DNA of 64,000 nucleotides from Aliivibrio_A kagoshimensis (lineage in GTDB: Bacteria; Pseudomonadota; Gammaproteobacteria; Enterobacterales; Vibrionaceae), in contig NZ_JAKJSQ010000004.1 of NCBI RefSeq assembly GCF_050337105.1, positions 1 to 64,000 of the forward strand, given 5' to 3'. This document shows, in pieces, positions 32,966 to 41,208 of the stretch (position 1 is its first letter; every line of letters begins with the position of its first letter). The translations under genes and the position numbers were made by a program. A model generated the notes under the pieces. That model was not told the DNA's origin. It ran no database searches and was given only the letters and a program-made list of their open reading frames with translations.

Positions 32966-33948
32966 TAAATCGTATCCATAATTCGAATGATTTCAGCCAG
33001 TGAATCTACATCCATTAAAAAAAGCACATCACAGATCAATTCAAGATCTTGTGCTTTATAGCGGTACTCAATGGCAAACATTTCCTTGTTGATATCGAGT
33101 CGTCTCTGACCACCACCGTGAGTAAATGCTCTGATTTCACGGTCTAGGATCAAAGGTTGTCTTAATGAGAAAGAGCAACCAATTTGCTCAGACAGTGACA
33201 CTAAATACGATGAGACCAACAAATCAGAAACATCAATGTTAAGTTCGTTCTTATTACCATCATCAAGTTTAATGCCGATGCGCTCACCAAATAGGCTCAC
33301 ATCCTTGCCTGAAAGACACATCAACGCTTCGCCATGAATCCCACTACCAACAAATCGTTGTGATATTGGAGAGAGATCAGAGTTTTTAAAAATCGAATCC
33401 ATCTTAATTTCTAACTGCTCAACTGACATCATTTTCAGTTTCGGTACTGGCATATGAAAGAATTCACCAGAATATTCTGAGATGATAGCAGCGCCTTTAC
33501 CTAAGGCGACATTGCTGATCTCTTTAAATTTTGAGATATGGTCAAGGTGCCTGATCTCTTTATTAACCACTAAGCTAGGGCTGTTATAACTGAGTTCCAA
33601 TTTTTCAAATAGCTCAGTAACCACTCGTTCACAGAAAGGTTTTTTAATAAAATCAAATGCGCCAAGGTTCAAGCAACGTTTAATGGCTTGGTCTTGCGTA
33701 TCTCCAGAGACAACAATAACCTTTGATGGGTATGGATTGACTGGTAGCGCAGATAACACTTGATATCCGTCCATGATAGGCATGGTGAGATCAAGAAAAA
33801 CAACATCGATATTTTCAGTTGCCAGTAATTCTAATGCTTCTTTACCATTCTCTGCGTAGTGTAAATCGATAGAGTTGGATTCGGTAAAATATCTTGCCAG
33901 TGATTTTCTCGCCAAAGGGGAGTCATCACAAATTAAAACACTAGGCAT
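32965..33948 (-). CDS. Response regulator with CheC/CheX-like output domain
   Basis: 327 residues. Receiver 1-120: DDSPLA acidic pair, phospho-Asp in VVFLDLTMPIMDG, Lys in FIKKPF. Residues about 135-325 resemble CheC/CheX phosphatases (FKEISNVALGKGAAIISEY recalls the ExxN helix, here E-I-S-N). Such fusions may dephosphorylate their own or other receivers or relay to the partner cyclase. First gene of the pair with the GGDEF gene; no kinase adjacent. The upstream 380 bases carry a candidate small RNA. Confidence 0.82.
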   Translation of the reverse strand: MPSVLICDDSPLARKSLARYFTESNSIDLHYAENGKEALELLATENIDVVFLDLTMPIMDGYQVLSALPVNPYPSKVIVVSGDTQDQAIKRCLNLGAFDFIKKPFCERVVTELFEKLELSYNSPSLVVNKEIRHLDHISKFKEISNVALGKGAAIISEYSGEFFHMPVPKLKMMSVEQLEIKMDSIFKNSDLSPISQRFVGSGIHGEALMCLSGKDVSLFGERIGIKLDDGNKNELNIDVSDLLVSSYLVSLSEQIGCSFSLRQPLILDREIRAFTHGGGQRRLDINKEMFAIEYRYKAQDLELICDVLFLMDVDSLAEIIRIMDTI

Positions 33949-34328
33949 ACATGAAAAGATCCATTACAAATATAGTTGAAGTTTCCTATCTTCTCATTAA
34001 AATTTAATAGGTTGTACTACTATTAAGTATAATAATGACAATGATCACGACGTTCATGTAAATAAAAAGTAAAGTCAATGCTCTTTAAGGCTTATATGAG
34101 GTGTTGTTTTATATATGGAACAGGCATCACACGTGTCGGATCGCTATAAGTAGCGGGCATGTTCTTTTTTTATTGATGGTTTTGTTTTAAAAATGCTCTT
34201 TTCCTCTGAGAGTTGGTCAAATAGTTATTCACGATCATTAAATGTGCTGTGATCCACAGTTTATTTCCTTGAACATAGTCTAGAATATCAATAGCTAAAT
34301 ACTCTTCCATCACTGTGGGGATACTATT
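33949..34328. other. 380-base gene-free region upstream of the response regulator
   Basis: No credible protein gene. It contains a TATAAT box at 34028-34033 and a structured segment ending in seven T at 34118-34171, read as a candidate small RNA. The rest, including the leader of the fructosamine-kinase-like gene, shows nothing I recognise. Confidence 0.5.
34028..34171 (+). ncRNA. Candidate small RNA with its own terminator
   Basis: TATAAT at 34028-34033 could start a transcript near 34040. GAACA (34118-34122) pairs with TGTTC (34160-34164) around an inner hairpin CGCTA-TAAG-TAGCG (34142-34155), followed by TTTTTTT (34165-34171). No plus-strand gene lies upstream to use this terminator. The -35 region is poor, and no known RNA family is recognised. 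The result would be a transcript of about 130 bases. Confidence 0.35.
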
Positions 34329-35195
34329 ATGTGGCAATCAATTTCTAAACAAATCTCAGATGCAACAGGATCCGAGTTCAATATCATTGAGCATGAAGTC
34401 ATCGATGGTGGTGAAATTAACGACTGCTATATGGTATCTAATGGTGATCAACGCTACTTCATAAAAAAGAACAGCAAGTCATCACTACCCATGTTTCTAA
34501 CTGAGGTGCAGAGTCTACAACAATTGACACTACCACATGAAATTGATGTTCCAAAAGTTATCCATGTCGGTACGACTAAAGATTGTTCCTTTTTGGTTTT
34601 AAACTTTCTTCCTACCAAACCGATTAGTAACTCCACCTCTCTTTTCTCTTTCGGTGCTCAGCTCGCTAAACATCACTTATGGGGCGAACAAGCTGAATAT
34701 GGATTTGATGATGATAATTATATAGGCACTACCCTACAACCTAATGAGTGGAACCGTAAATGGTGCACTTTCTTCTCTGAACAGCGTTTGGGCTGGCAAC
34801 TACAGCTAGCAAAAGAGAAAGGGATTAATTTAGGCAATATCAGTAATATTGTCGCCAATGCAAAATCGTTGCTTTCAAATCGACAACCTCGCCCCTCTTT
34901 GTTACACGGTGACTTATGGAATGGTAACGTGTCAATCTCGGTGAATGGACCTATAATGTACGATCCTGCTTGTTATTGGGGCGATCATGAGTGCGACATC
35001 GCAATGACCGAGCTATTTGGCGGATTCAGTGACTCTTTTTATCAAGGGTATGAATCTGTGAACCCGCTCTCTGAGGGCTATCAAGATCGAAAAGAACTTT
35101 ATAACCTTTATCACATCCTGAATCATTGCAACATGTTTGGTGGCGATTACCTTAACCATGCACAGAAAATCATCTACGATTTACAACTCGATTAA
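34329..35195 (+). CDS. Fructosamine kinase family protein
   Basis: 288-residue kinase of the fructosamine-3-kinase/YniA type, which phosphorylates sugar-amine adducts on proteins or metabolites so that they fall off. Recognisable features: GGEINDCYMV near the N-terminus, the ATP-binding FIKKN, LHGDLWNGNV (catalytic loop, residues about 194-203), and YDPACYWGDHECDIAM (metal-binding Asp). It stands alone, with a terminator 30 bases after its stop. The bacterial substrate is not established. Confidence 0.9.
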   Translation: MWQSISKQISDATGSEFNIIEHEVIDGGEINDCYMVSNGDQRYFIKKNSKSSLPMFLTEVQSLQQLTLPHEIDVPKVIHVGTTKDCSFLVLNFLPTKPISNSTSLFSFGAQLAKHHLWGEQAEYGFDDDNYIGTTLQPNEWNRKWCTFFSEQRLGWQLQLAKEKGINLGNISNIVANAKSLLSNRQPRPSLLHGDLWNGNVSISVNGPIMYDPACYWGDHECDIAMTELFGGFSDSFYQGYESVNPLSEGYQDRKELYNLYHILNHCNMFGGDYLNHAQKIIYDLQLD

Positions 35196-35224
35196 ACGTC
35201 TAATTTAACTCTCAAAATTAATGT

Positions 35225-35253
35225 AAGGCATTGAAGAAATTTAATGCCTTTTT
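35225..35253 (+). terminator. Terminator after the fructosamine kinase gene
   Basis: AAGGCATT (35225-35232) pairs with AATGCCTT (35243-35250), then a T-run. Loop of 10 bases. Confidence 0.75.
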
Positions 35254-35344
35254 CTATTGTGTTCACATATTTAACAAGATAATGTTCATTAAGGTTAATT
35301 ACCCACTTGGTAGTTGAATTTTAACCGTTGTATCTGGAGTTTTT

Positions 35345-36715
35345 GTGCAAAGTTATCGTTATGAATTGGCCCGTTTATCCAAGCTGACCTTTCCTGTATT
35401 TATCGCGAGTGTCGCCCAAACTGGAATGGGTTTTGTGGATACGGTGATGGCAGGTGGCGTTAGCGCTACCGACATGGCAGCCGTTGCTATTGCGGCGAGT
35501 ATCTGGCTCCCTTCTATTCTTTTCGGGGTCGGACTGTTAATGGCACTGGTTCCGGTTGTTGCTCAACTTAACGGTTCCGGCCAACGCGATAAAATACCCT
35601 ATCAAGTACATCAAGGTTTCTATCTCGCCCTGTTGATCTCTGTCCCGATTATGTTGCTTCTCTATAAAGCGGGTTACATCATTAAATATATGGACGTTGA
35701 ACCGGCACTACAGAGTAAGACTATTGGTTATATGTACGCTGTTGTGATGGCAGTACCTGCATTTTTACTTTTTCAAACATTACGTAGTTTCGCTGAAGGA
35801 TTATCGCTCACCGTACCTGCGATGGTAATAGGCTTTATCGGTTTGGTTGCCAATATCCCCTTAAACTGGATGTTTGTCTACGGTAAATTTGGCTTACCCG
35901 CATTAGGTGGTGTTGGCTGTGGCGTTGCGACTACCCTCGTCTATTGGTTGATGTTTGTCTCTTTACTGATTTATGTATTAGTGAGTCCAGTTCTTAAGAA
36001 ACATGAATTGTTTAAAACGTTTTTTACCCCGGATAAAAAAGCAATCACTCGTCTGTTTAAACTCGGTTTCCCGATTGCGGCATCCATTTTTTTCGAAGTG
36101 ACTCTATTTGCAGTGGTTGCTCTGCTGCTTGCTCCTCTTGGATCTCTCGTTGTTGCCGCTCATCAGGTGGCAATGAATATCTCTTCGCTTATTTTTATGC
36201 TCCCAATGAGTATCGGGGTAGCAGTGAGTATACGTGTTGGCCATCAACTGGGTGAGAAAGATATTGAAGGGGCAAAAATTGCGTCGAATTGTGGGTTGGC
36301 TTTAGGACTTTCTACCGCCTTGTTGACTGCTGGGCTTACCGTTCTATTCCGCGAGCCTATCGCACTGCTCTATACTGACAATCCTGAGGTTATTACTCTT
36401 GCGACCAGTCTTCTGTTACTTGCGGCCATTTACCAATGTACAGACTCAATACAAGTGATCGCTGCGGGTGCGCTTAGAGGGTATAAAGACATGAGTGCGA
36501 TCTTCTCTAGAACTCTTATTGCTTATTGGTTTATCGGCTTTCCTGTTGGTTATATTTTAGGGATTACTGACTGGATTGTTGAACCTATGGGGGCTCACGG
36601 ATTTTGGATTGGTTTCATTTGTGGTTTAACGACGGCGGCTATTTTACTCGGTAAACGCCTTTTATGGATTCACAAACAAGACGAAGAGTTTCAACTATTA
36701 TTGGCTGAAAAATAA
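35345..36715 (+). CDS. norM: MATE-family multidrug/sodium antiporter NorM
   Basis: 456-residue inner-membrane efflux pump with about twelve helices in two homologous halves. It opens with ELARLSKLTFPVFIASVAQTGMGFVDTVMAGGVSATDMAAV (split over residues 7-47), very like Vibrio NorM, including the Asp in VDTVMAG. GTG start behind GGAG at 35336-35339. Exports cationic drugs in exchange for sodium by family. The following HAD phosphatase gene begins 8 bases later and is probably cotranscribed. Confidence 0.92.
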   Translation: MQSYRYELARLSKLTFPVFIASVAQTGMGFVDTVMAGGVSATDMAAVAIAASIWLPSILFGVGLLMALVPVVAQLNGSGQRDKIPYQVHQGFYLALLISVPIMLLLYKAGYIIKYMDVEPALQSKTIGYMYAVVMAVPAFLLFQTLRSFAEGLSLTVPAMVIGFIGLVANIPLNWMFVYGKFGLPALGGVGCGVATTLVYWLMFVSLLIYVLVSPVLKKHELFKTFFTPDKKAITRLFKLGFPIAASIFFEVTLFAVVALLLAPLGSLVVAAHQVAMNISSLIFMLPMSIGVAVSIRVGHQLGEKDIEGAKIASNCGLALGLSTALLTAGLTVLFREPIALLYTDNPEVITLATSLLLLAAIYQCTDSIQVIAAGALRGYKDMSAIFSRTLIAYWFIGFPVGYILGITDWIVEPMGAHGFWIGFICGLTTAAILLGKRLLWIHKQDEEFQLLLAEK

Positions 36716-36723
36716 GGAAGTGT

Positions 36724-37521
36724 ATGCCGCAATTACACCAATTACCAAGTGACGAATTAAGTAAGGATTGGTCTAAAGTCCAGATTGTATTAACCGATGT
36801 CGATGATACATTGACCTGTGACGGACAGTTACCGCCTGATACTTTACATGCCTTAGCGCAGTTGCAAGAGGCGGGAATTCTCGTCTACGCCGTTACTGGT
36901 GCTTGTGCAGGTTGGTGTGATCACATTGCACAACTCTGGCCTGTTGATGGGGTTCTAGGCGAGAATGGCGCCTTTTTGCTAACCAAAGTGGATGGACACT
37001 TAACGGTGTCATCCTCTGTTCCACTAGCGACCATTCGTGAACAGCAACAAAAGTTAAAGTTACAAGTTTGTTCTATTCTAGAGTCATACCCTGATCTCTC
37101 TTTGACATTAGACCAATCGTATCGCCTCTGTGAAGTGGCTATTGACATAGGACAGAACTGCCCCAAAGTTCAACCTCAAATCGTTGCTGAAGTGATGGAA
37201 GAAATTCATGCGCTTGGAGCAAATGCGACAGCCAGCTCTATTCATATTAATGCTTGGTATGGCATCCACTCTAAGAAAAATGCGTCACTGGCTTTATTAA
37301 GTGACTTAGGGTTTGATGAGCAATCTATACAACAAGCTGTCTGTTATGTGGGGGACTCCCTCAATGACCAGCAGATGTTTAATTACTTAGATCTCTCAGT
37401 CGGAGTGTCGAACATTGTCCATTATTGGGATCAGCTACAATATCACCCTGCCGTAGTTATGCAGGCGTCTGGTGGATACGGTTTTGCAGAATTTAGTCGG
37501 AAGTTACTTGCCCTAAAATAA
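36724..37521 (+). CDS. HAD-IIB family phosphatase
   Basis: 265 residues with all four haloacid dehalogenase motifs: I, LTDVDDTLT (about 25-33); II, AVTGACAGW; III, Lys in SKKNAS; IV, GDSLNDQQMF. The cap is of the IIB (Cof/sugar phosphatase) type. Substrate unknown; sugar phosphates are usual. It is in an operon with norM, with no obvious functional link. A strong terminator follows its stop immediately. Confidence 0.88.
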   Translation: MPQLHQLPSDELSKDWSKVQIVLTDVDDTLTCDGQLPPDTLHALAQLQEAGILVYAVTGACAGWCDHIAQLWPVDGVLGENGAFLLTKVDGHLTVSSSVPLATIREQQQKLKLQVCSILESYPDLSLTLDQSYRLCEVAIDIGQNCPKVQPQIVAEVMEEIHALGANATASSIHINAWYGIHSKKNASLALLSDLGFDEQSIQQAVCYVGDSLNDQQMFNYLDLSVGVSNIVHYWDQLQYHPAVVMQASGGYGFAEFSRKLLALK

Positions 37522-37548
37522 AAAAGGGCCGAATAATTCGGCCCTTTT
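37522..37548. terminator. Bidirectional terminator between the HAD gene and phnE
   Basis: AAAAGGGCCGAAT and ATTCGGCCCTTTT form a 13-bp inverted repeat about a single base, with A- and T-runs for both directions between convergent genes. Confidence 0.88.
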
Positions 37549-37565
37549 ACTTTTTGGTCACCTTG

Positions 37566-38369
37566 TTATATCAATCGTTTTCGAATTTGAATAACAATCG
37601 CTTCTGCAATAATCACTATCGCGAATATGCTTAATAGTACCATTGCCACTTTCTGCCATTCAAACAGATTTTGTGCGTCATTGAGTACCACGCCGATCCC
37701 GCCTGCGCCGACTAAACCGAGTACTGCGGATTCTCGAACGTTAATGTCCCAACGGAATAGAACAATGGAGTAAAATGCAGGCATCACTTGTGGCCAATAA
37801 CCTTTGATTAATATACTGCCCTTTGAAGCGCCTGTCGCTTTTAACGCCTCAATGGTTCCCATATTCACCTCAGTTAACGCTTCTGACAGTAATTTACCTA
37901 CAAAACCAACGCTTCGAATCGCGATGGCCATAATGCCAGCCAGCACTCCTGGACCAAATAGTGCAATAAACAGTAAGGCCCATACTAATGAGTTTACCGA
38001 ACGTGTTGCTACCAAAAAGAATTGTGAAATCCAATTGATGGTGAGGCTTGGGGTAATATTGGGTGTATTTAATAGGGCCAATGGTACCGCAATAACCAAG
38101 GTAAACAGTGTTCCTAATGTCGCAATGTGTAGGGTTTCAATAAGCGCGTCATGAATGCTAATCGGATAAAAACCATAATCAATGGGTGTCATCCGATGAA
38201 ACATATCCATCAACTGCTCTGGTGCGTCATATAAAAATTCCGGAATCACTTCGACTGTCTGCCATGACCAGACGAGTGACATAACCATAACGAGATATAC
38301 GGCGTATCGAGATAGCTTTTCAGTAAAGGTAAATCGTTGCCAATCAAGATCCATACTTGTTGTTGTCAT
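37566..38369 (-). CDS. phnE: Phosphonate-type ABC transporter permease (second)
   Basis: 267-residue permease with about six helices and ATPase-contact loop EALKATGASKGSILIKGYWP (about 168-187), followed by VLGLVGAGGIG, a PhnE hallmark. It is the last gene of phnD-phnC-phnE-phnE and starts in the stop of the preceding permease (1-base overlap). It forms a heterodimeric channel with its neighbour. Phosphonate, phosphite and phosphate analogues are possible substrates. Confidence 0.9.
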   Translation of the reverse strand: MTTTSMDLDWQRFTFTEKLSRYAVYLVMVMSLVWSWQTVEVIPEFLYDAPEQLMDMFHRMTPIDYGFYPISIHDALIETLHIATLGTLFTLVIAVPLALLNTPNITPSLTINWISQFFLVATRSVNSLVWALLFIALFGPGVLAGIMAIAIRSVGFVGKLLSEALTEVNMGTIEALKATGASKGSILIKGYWPQVMPAFYSIVLFRWDINVRESAVLGLVGAGGIGVVLNDAQNLFEWQKVAMVLLSIFAIVIIAEAIVIQIRKRLI

Positions 38370-39163
38370 TAGAAGATCCTTCTTACTACATTAGACAGAA
38401 ACTCACCCACAAGAATAAGCGCAATAATGGTCAATAAAATCGCCGCAACAAAGTCATAATCGAAACGTTGGAACGCAGAGAAGAGTGTCCCCCCTAACCC
38501 ACCAGCACCAACGATGCCAACCATGGTCGAGTTACGTAGGTTAGAGTCTAATTGGTAACTGGAAAAACCAATAAATCGAGTAAACACCTGCGGCATAACG
38601 GCATATAAAATAACGCTCATGAAGCTGGCACCAGTGGCACGAATAGCTTCAACAGGTTTTAGAGAGATCTCTTCTATCGCTTCGGCAAATAATTTGGCAA
38701 TAAACCCAATTGAAGCAAATATAAGGGTTAATATCCCCGCTAGCGCACCAAAACCAACCGCTTTCACGAAGATAATAGCGATAATCACTGGGTGAAACGA
38801 ACGGCATAAAGCGATCAAAATTCGAATAGGGCCGGTGACAACCAAAGGCATCATGTTTCGAGCCGCCAGTAAACCAAGAAAGAGCGAAATAAGGATACCA
38901 AAAAAGCTCGAAATGATGGCGATTTGTAAGCTTTCAGCAAGTCCACTTACTAACAGACTGCTGCGAGAAAAATCAGGTGGGAACATTCTCGAAAGTAGAC
39001 GTTCACTCTCACCAAAGCCAATCACGATACGGTCCAATGATAGGCCTAGCGAACTGAAGCTATAGAAAAGGTAGCCAATAATCAGAATGGTAATACTGCG
39101 ATTCAGCAGAGATGGTTTAAAAGGCGAAATAGGCACTTTTTTTGATTCGGTTAATCCAACCAT
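38369..39163 (-). CDS. phnE: Phosphonate-type ABC transporter permease (first)
   Basis: 264-residue permease, about six helices, contact loop EAIRATGASFMSVILYAVMP (about 178-197), then TMVGIVGAGGLGGTL. It overlaps phnC by 13 bases and the second permease gene by 1, so all three are translationally coupled. The first 12 residues are hydrophilic, as in PhnE1 proteins. Confidence 0.9.
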   Translation of the reverse strand: MVGLTESKKVPISPFKPSLLNRSITILIIGYLFYSFSSLGLSLDRIVIGFGESERLLSRMFPPDFSRSSLLVSGLAESLQIAIISSFFGILISLFLGLLAARNMMPLVVTGPIRILIALCRSFHPVIIAIIFVKAVGFGALAGILTLIFASIGFIAKLFAEAIEEISLKPVEAIRATGASFMSVILYAVMPQVFTRFIGFSSYQLDSNLRNSTMVGIVGAGGLGGTLFSAFQRFDYDFVAAILLTIIALILVGEFLSNVVRRIF

Positions 39164-39921
39164 GACTCGCCCCCGTAAATCACTTTAAGATCTTCTTCTG
39201 AGATATCATCCGGGCTGCCATCATAATGGATTTTTCCGTTACACATTCCAATTACTCGTTTTGCATAACGTTTGGCAAGGTTCACATCGTGAATGTTAAC
39301 CAATACTGGGATATCGTTTCTCTGAGCAAATGTCTCCATCAACTCCATAATTTCAACGGCTGTTTTAGGATCCAGCGATGACGTAGGTTCGTCCGCTAAA
39401 AGAATATAAGGGTTTTGCATCACTGCACGAGCAATCCCAACACGTTGCCTCTGCCCACCAGATAAACTGTCCGCTCTTTGGTTAGCAAATTCAGATAAAC
39501 CAACCAGCTCAAGCAGTTCAAATGCTTGTTTCAGATCTTTTTGCCGATAGTTTCTACGCCACGCATCCCATGATGACATATACCCTAAACGCCCACTGAG
39601 TACATTTTCAAGTACAGTCAGTCGTTCAACCAAATTGTACTCTTGAAACACCATACCTATGTGTCTGCGAAGCTTACGAAGTGCCGTGCCTTTTACTTTG
39701 GTTAAATCTGCTCCGTCGAAGTGGATCTCTCCTGACGTAGGGTCGTTAAGGCGGTTAATACATTTGAGTAAGGTACTTTTTCCTGTACCTGATGGGCCAA
39801 TTATGGCCACAATTCCAGGCTCACTAATTTCAATATTAATGCCTTTTAATACCGGTTTACCCGTAATATATTCATGATGTAGGTCATTAATTTGAATTGC
39901 ATTAGAACTTATAGCCGTCAT
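39151..39921 (-). CDS. phnC: Phosphonate-type ABC transporter ATP-binding protein
   Basis: 256-residue ATPase: Walker A GPSGTGKST, LVERLTVLENVLSGRLGYM (the PhnC-specific region after the Q-loop), signature LSGGQRQRVGIARA, Walker B ILLADEPTSSLD and switch His in VNIHDVN. It follows phnD after 67 bases that hold a stem-loop. No phosphonate-degrading genes are in the window, so the imported compound is uncertain. Confidence 0.92.
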   Translation of the reverse strand: MTAISSNAIQINDLHHEYITGKPVLKGINIEISEPGIVAIIGPSGTGKSTLLKCINRLNDPTSGEIHFDGADLTKVKGTALRKLRRHIGMVFQEYNLVERLTVLENVLSGRLGYMSSWDAWRRNYRQKDLKQAFELLELVGLSEFANQRADSLSGGQRQRVGIARAVMQNPYILLADEPTSSLDPKTAVEIMELMETFAQRNDIPVLVNIHDVNLAKRYAKRVIGMCNGKIHYDGSPDDISEEDLKVIYGGESWLD

Positions 39922-39952
39922 TGATCATTCCTTTTATCGAACAAGAAGAGTG

Positions 39953-39979
39953 ATGCCTACCCAGTATGTAGGTAGGCAT
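39953..39979 (-). repeat. Intercistronic stem-loop between phnD and phnC
   Basis: Perfect 9-bp stem ATGCCTACC / GGTAGGCAT with a 9-base loop, not followed by a T-run in the operon direction. Likely protects the phnD mRNA end or attenuates read-through, keeping binding protein above permease. Confidence 0.65.
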
Positions 39980-39988
39980 TAATCGGTG

Positions 39989-41035
39989 TTAACCTTGTGT
40001 TTTATTTGCTTCAGCGGCTAGTGCAGCCGCTTTCTTCTTGGCTCGTTTAGCTGCATCTTTCTCGGCAAGCTTTTTCAGACCTGTTTTTGTGTACGCAGTG
40101 CCAGTTGCATGGGCAATATCACGAATCACTCCCCACTCTTCTTTGTAAGTGATTGGAGCAAAACGGTCTGCACCTTTAAACGTTGCACTCATCTCTGGAG
40201 TAAAACGATAGGTTGAGAATGCCTCACGGATCTTTGCCGCAAGTTCAGGTTTAAGGTCGTGTGAGTAACCAAAGGCCGATGTTGGGAACCTCGGGCTACG
40301 GTAGATAATGTTTAGATTACTGTCATCGACACGCTTGGCATCCACCATTCTGTCATAAACATCTGATGCAACTGGCGCGGCATCGTAATCTCCGTTGTAA
40401 ACTCCTAAGATAGATTGGTCGTGTTTACCAGAGTAAAGGACTTTGTAGTCAGTGTCTGGGGTAATGCCTTCTGCTGGAAACAGTGCGCGAGGTGCTAAGT
40501 TACCAGAGTTTGAAGAGGCAGAAGTATGGGCTACTTTTTTACCTTTAAGATCAGACATTGACTGAACCTGACCATCCTTTCTCGCAATCGTAATCAAGTT
40601 ATAGCCTTGGAAGCCCTCTTCCGTTCCCTTAACCGCAATCGGTACATAACCGGCAAGGTTCACCGCATAACCTGTAGGTCCAGTTGAGAAACCAGCAACA
40701 TGAAGACGTCCAGAACGCATTGCTTCTACTTGTGCAGAGTTAGAGTGGACGGTGTAATAAATAACGCGTTTACCCGTTACCTTGCTTAGATGCGCTTGAA
40801 AATCGGCAAACGCATCTTTGTATACTGCTGGGTCTTCAACTGGGGTATAGGTAAAGACTAAAGTGCTTGGATCACGCCACTGTTCTGGATCCTTTGGTGT
40901 ATCCGCGACTAAATCGTTATTTTCATCACAGTACCTTTCATCGAGTACCCCTCTATTAGAACAATCATCGGCTTGCGCCATTGCTGGAATTGAAAGAGCA
41001 CCAGCGAGCAGTAATCCTTTTGATACGTTATTCAT
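39989..41035 (-). CDS. phnD: PhnD-type periplasmic binding protein
   Basis: 348 residues; signal peptide about 1-22 (AMAQA). The mature N-terminus has a Cys pair (25, 36) and a DxNxDxxxD stretch (Asp37, Asn39, Asp41, Asp45) reminiscent of calcium loops. The PhnD core follows: TVHSNSAQVEAMRSGRLHVAGFSTGP, HTSASSNSGNLAPRALF, and YDAAPVASDVYDRM (segments of residues about 97-225). The last 25 residues are Lys/Ala-rich and probably helical. It heads the operon behind a sigma54-type promoter. Ligand unknown; the adjacent TorS-like kinase makes a co-sensor role possible. Confidence 0.88.
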   Translation of the reverse strand: MNNVSKGLLLAGALSIPAMAQADDCSNRGVLDERYCDENNDLVADTPKDPEQWRDPSTLVFTYTPVEDPAVYKDAFADFQAHLSKVTGKRVIYYTVHSNSAQVEAMRSGRLHVAGFSTGPTGYAVNLAGYVPIAVKGTEEGFQGYNLITIARKDGQVQSMSDLKGKKVAHTSASSNSGNLAPRALFPAEGITPDTDYKVLYSGKHDQSILGVYNGDYDAAPVASDVYDRMVDAKRVDDSNLNIIYRSPRFPTSAFGYSHDLKPELAAKIREAFSTYRFTPEMSATFKGADRFAPITYKEEWGVIRDIAHATGTAYTKTGLKKLAEKDAAKRAKKKAAALAAEANKTQG

Positions 41036-41079
41036 TACATTTCCTTATTGTTATATTTATGTTAACTCAATTCTGTAAT

Positions 41080-41095
41080 AGCAAATGCTAAGCCA
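41080..41095 (-). promoter_or_regulatory. phnD: Sigma54 promoter of phnDCEE
   Basis: Minus-strand TGGCTTAGCATTTGCT has exact GG-N10-GC spacing, TGGC of the -24 element and a full TTGCT -12 element. Transcription would start near 41069, 34 bases before phnD. Confidence 0.75.
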
Positions 41096-41159
41096 AGAAT
41101 TTAAACTACATATAAACAATAAGTTAACTATCTCATGGTTCGTTTACTTGCTGTAATGA

Positions 41160-41205
41160 GTCATTATTGTCACTCTTAACTCTTTACTGATGGGTCATAT
41201 ATGTC
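41160..41205. promoter_or_regulatory. Two related 12-mer near-palindromes upstream of phnD
   Basis: GTCATTATTGTC (41160-41171) and GTCATATATGTC (41194-41205) differ at two inner positions. They lie 91-136 bases upstream of the predicted start, the normal place for a sigma54 activator. The outer one is extended to a dyad GG-T-CATATATG-T-CC. Confidence 0.6.
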
Positions 41206-41208
41206 CTA

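Noticed and set aside
34078..34152. 24-codon frame in the candidate small RNA
   Set aside because: No ribosome site and it runs through the terminator-like structure; no sign of coding.
37566..41035. Phosphonate degradation island
   Set aside because: Only transport and regulation genes are present; no C-P lyase, phosphonatase or phosphite dehydrogenase gene lies in the window.
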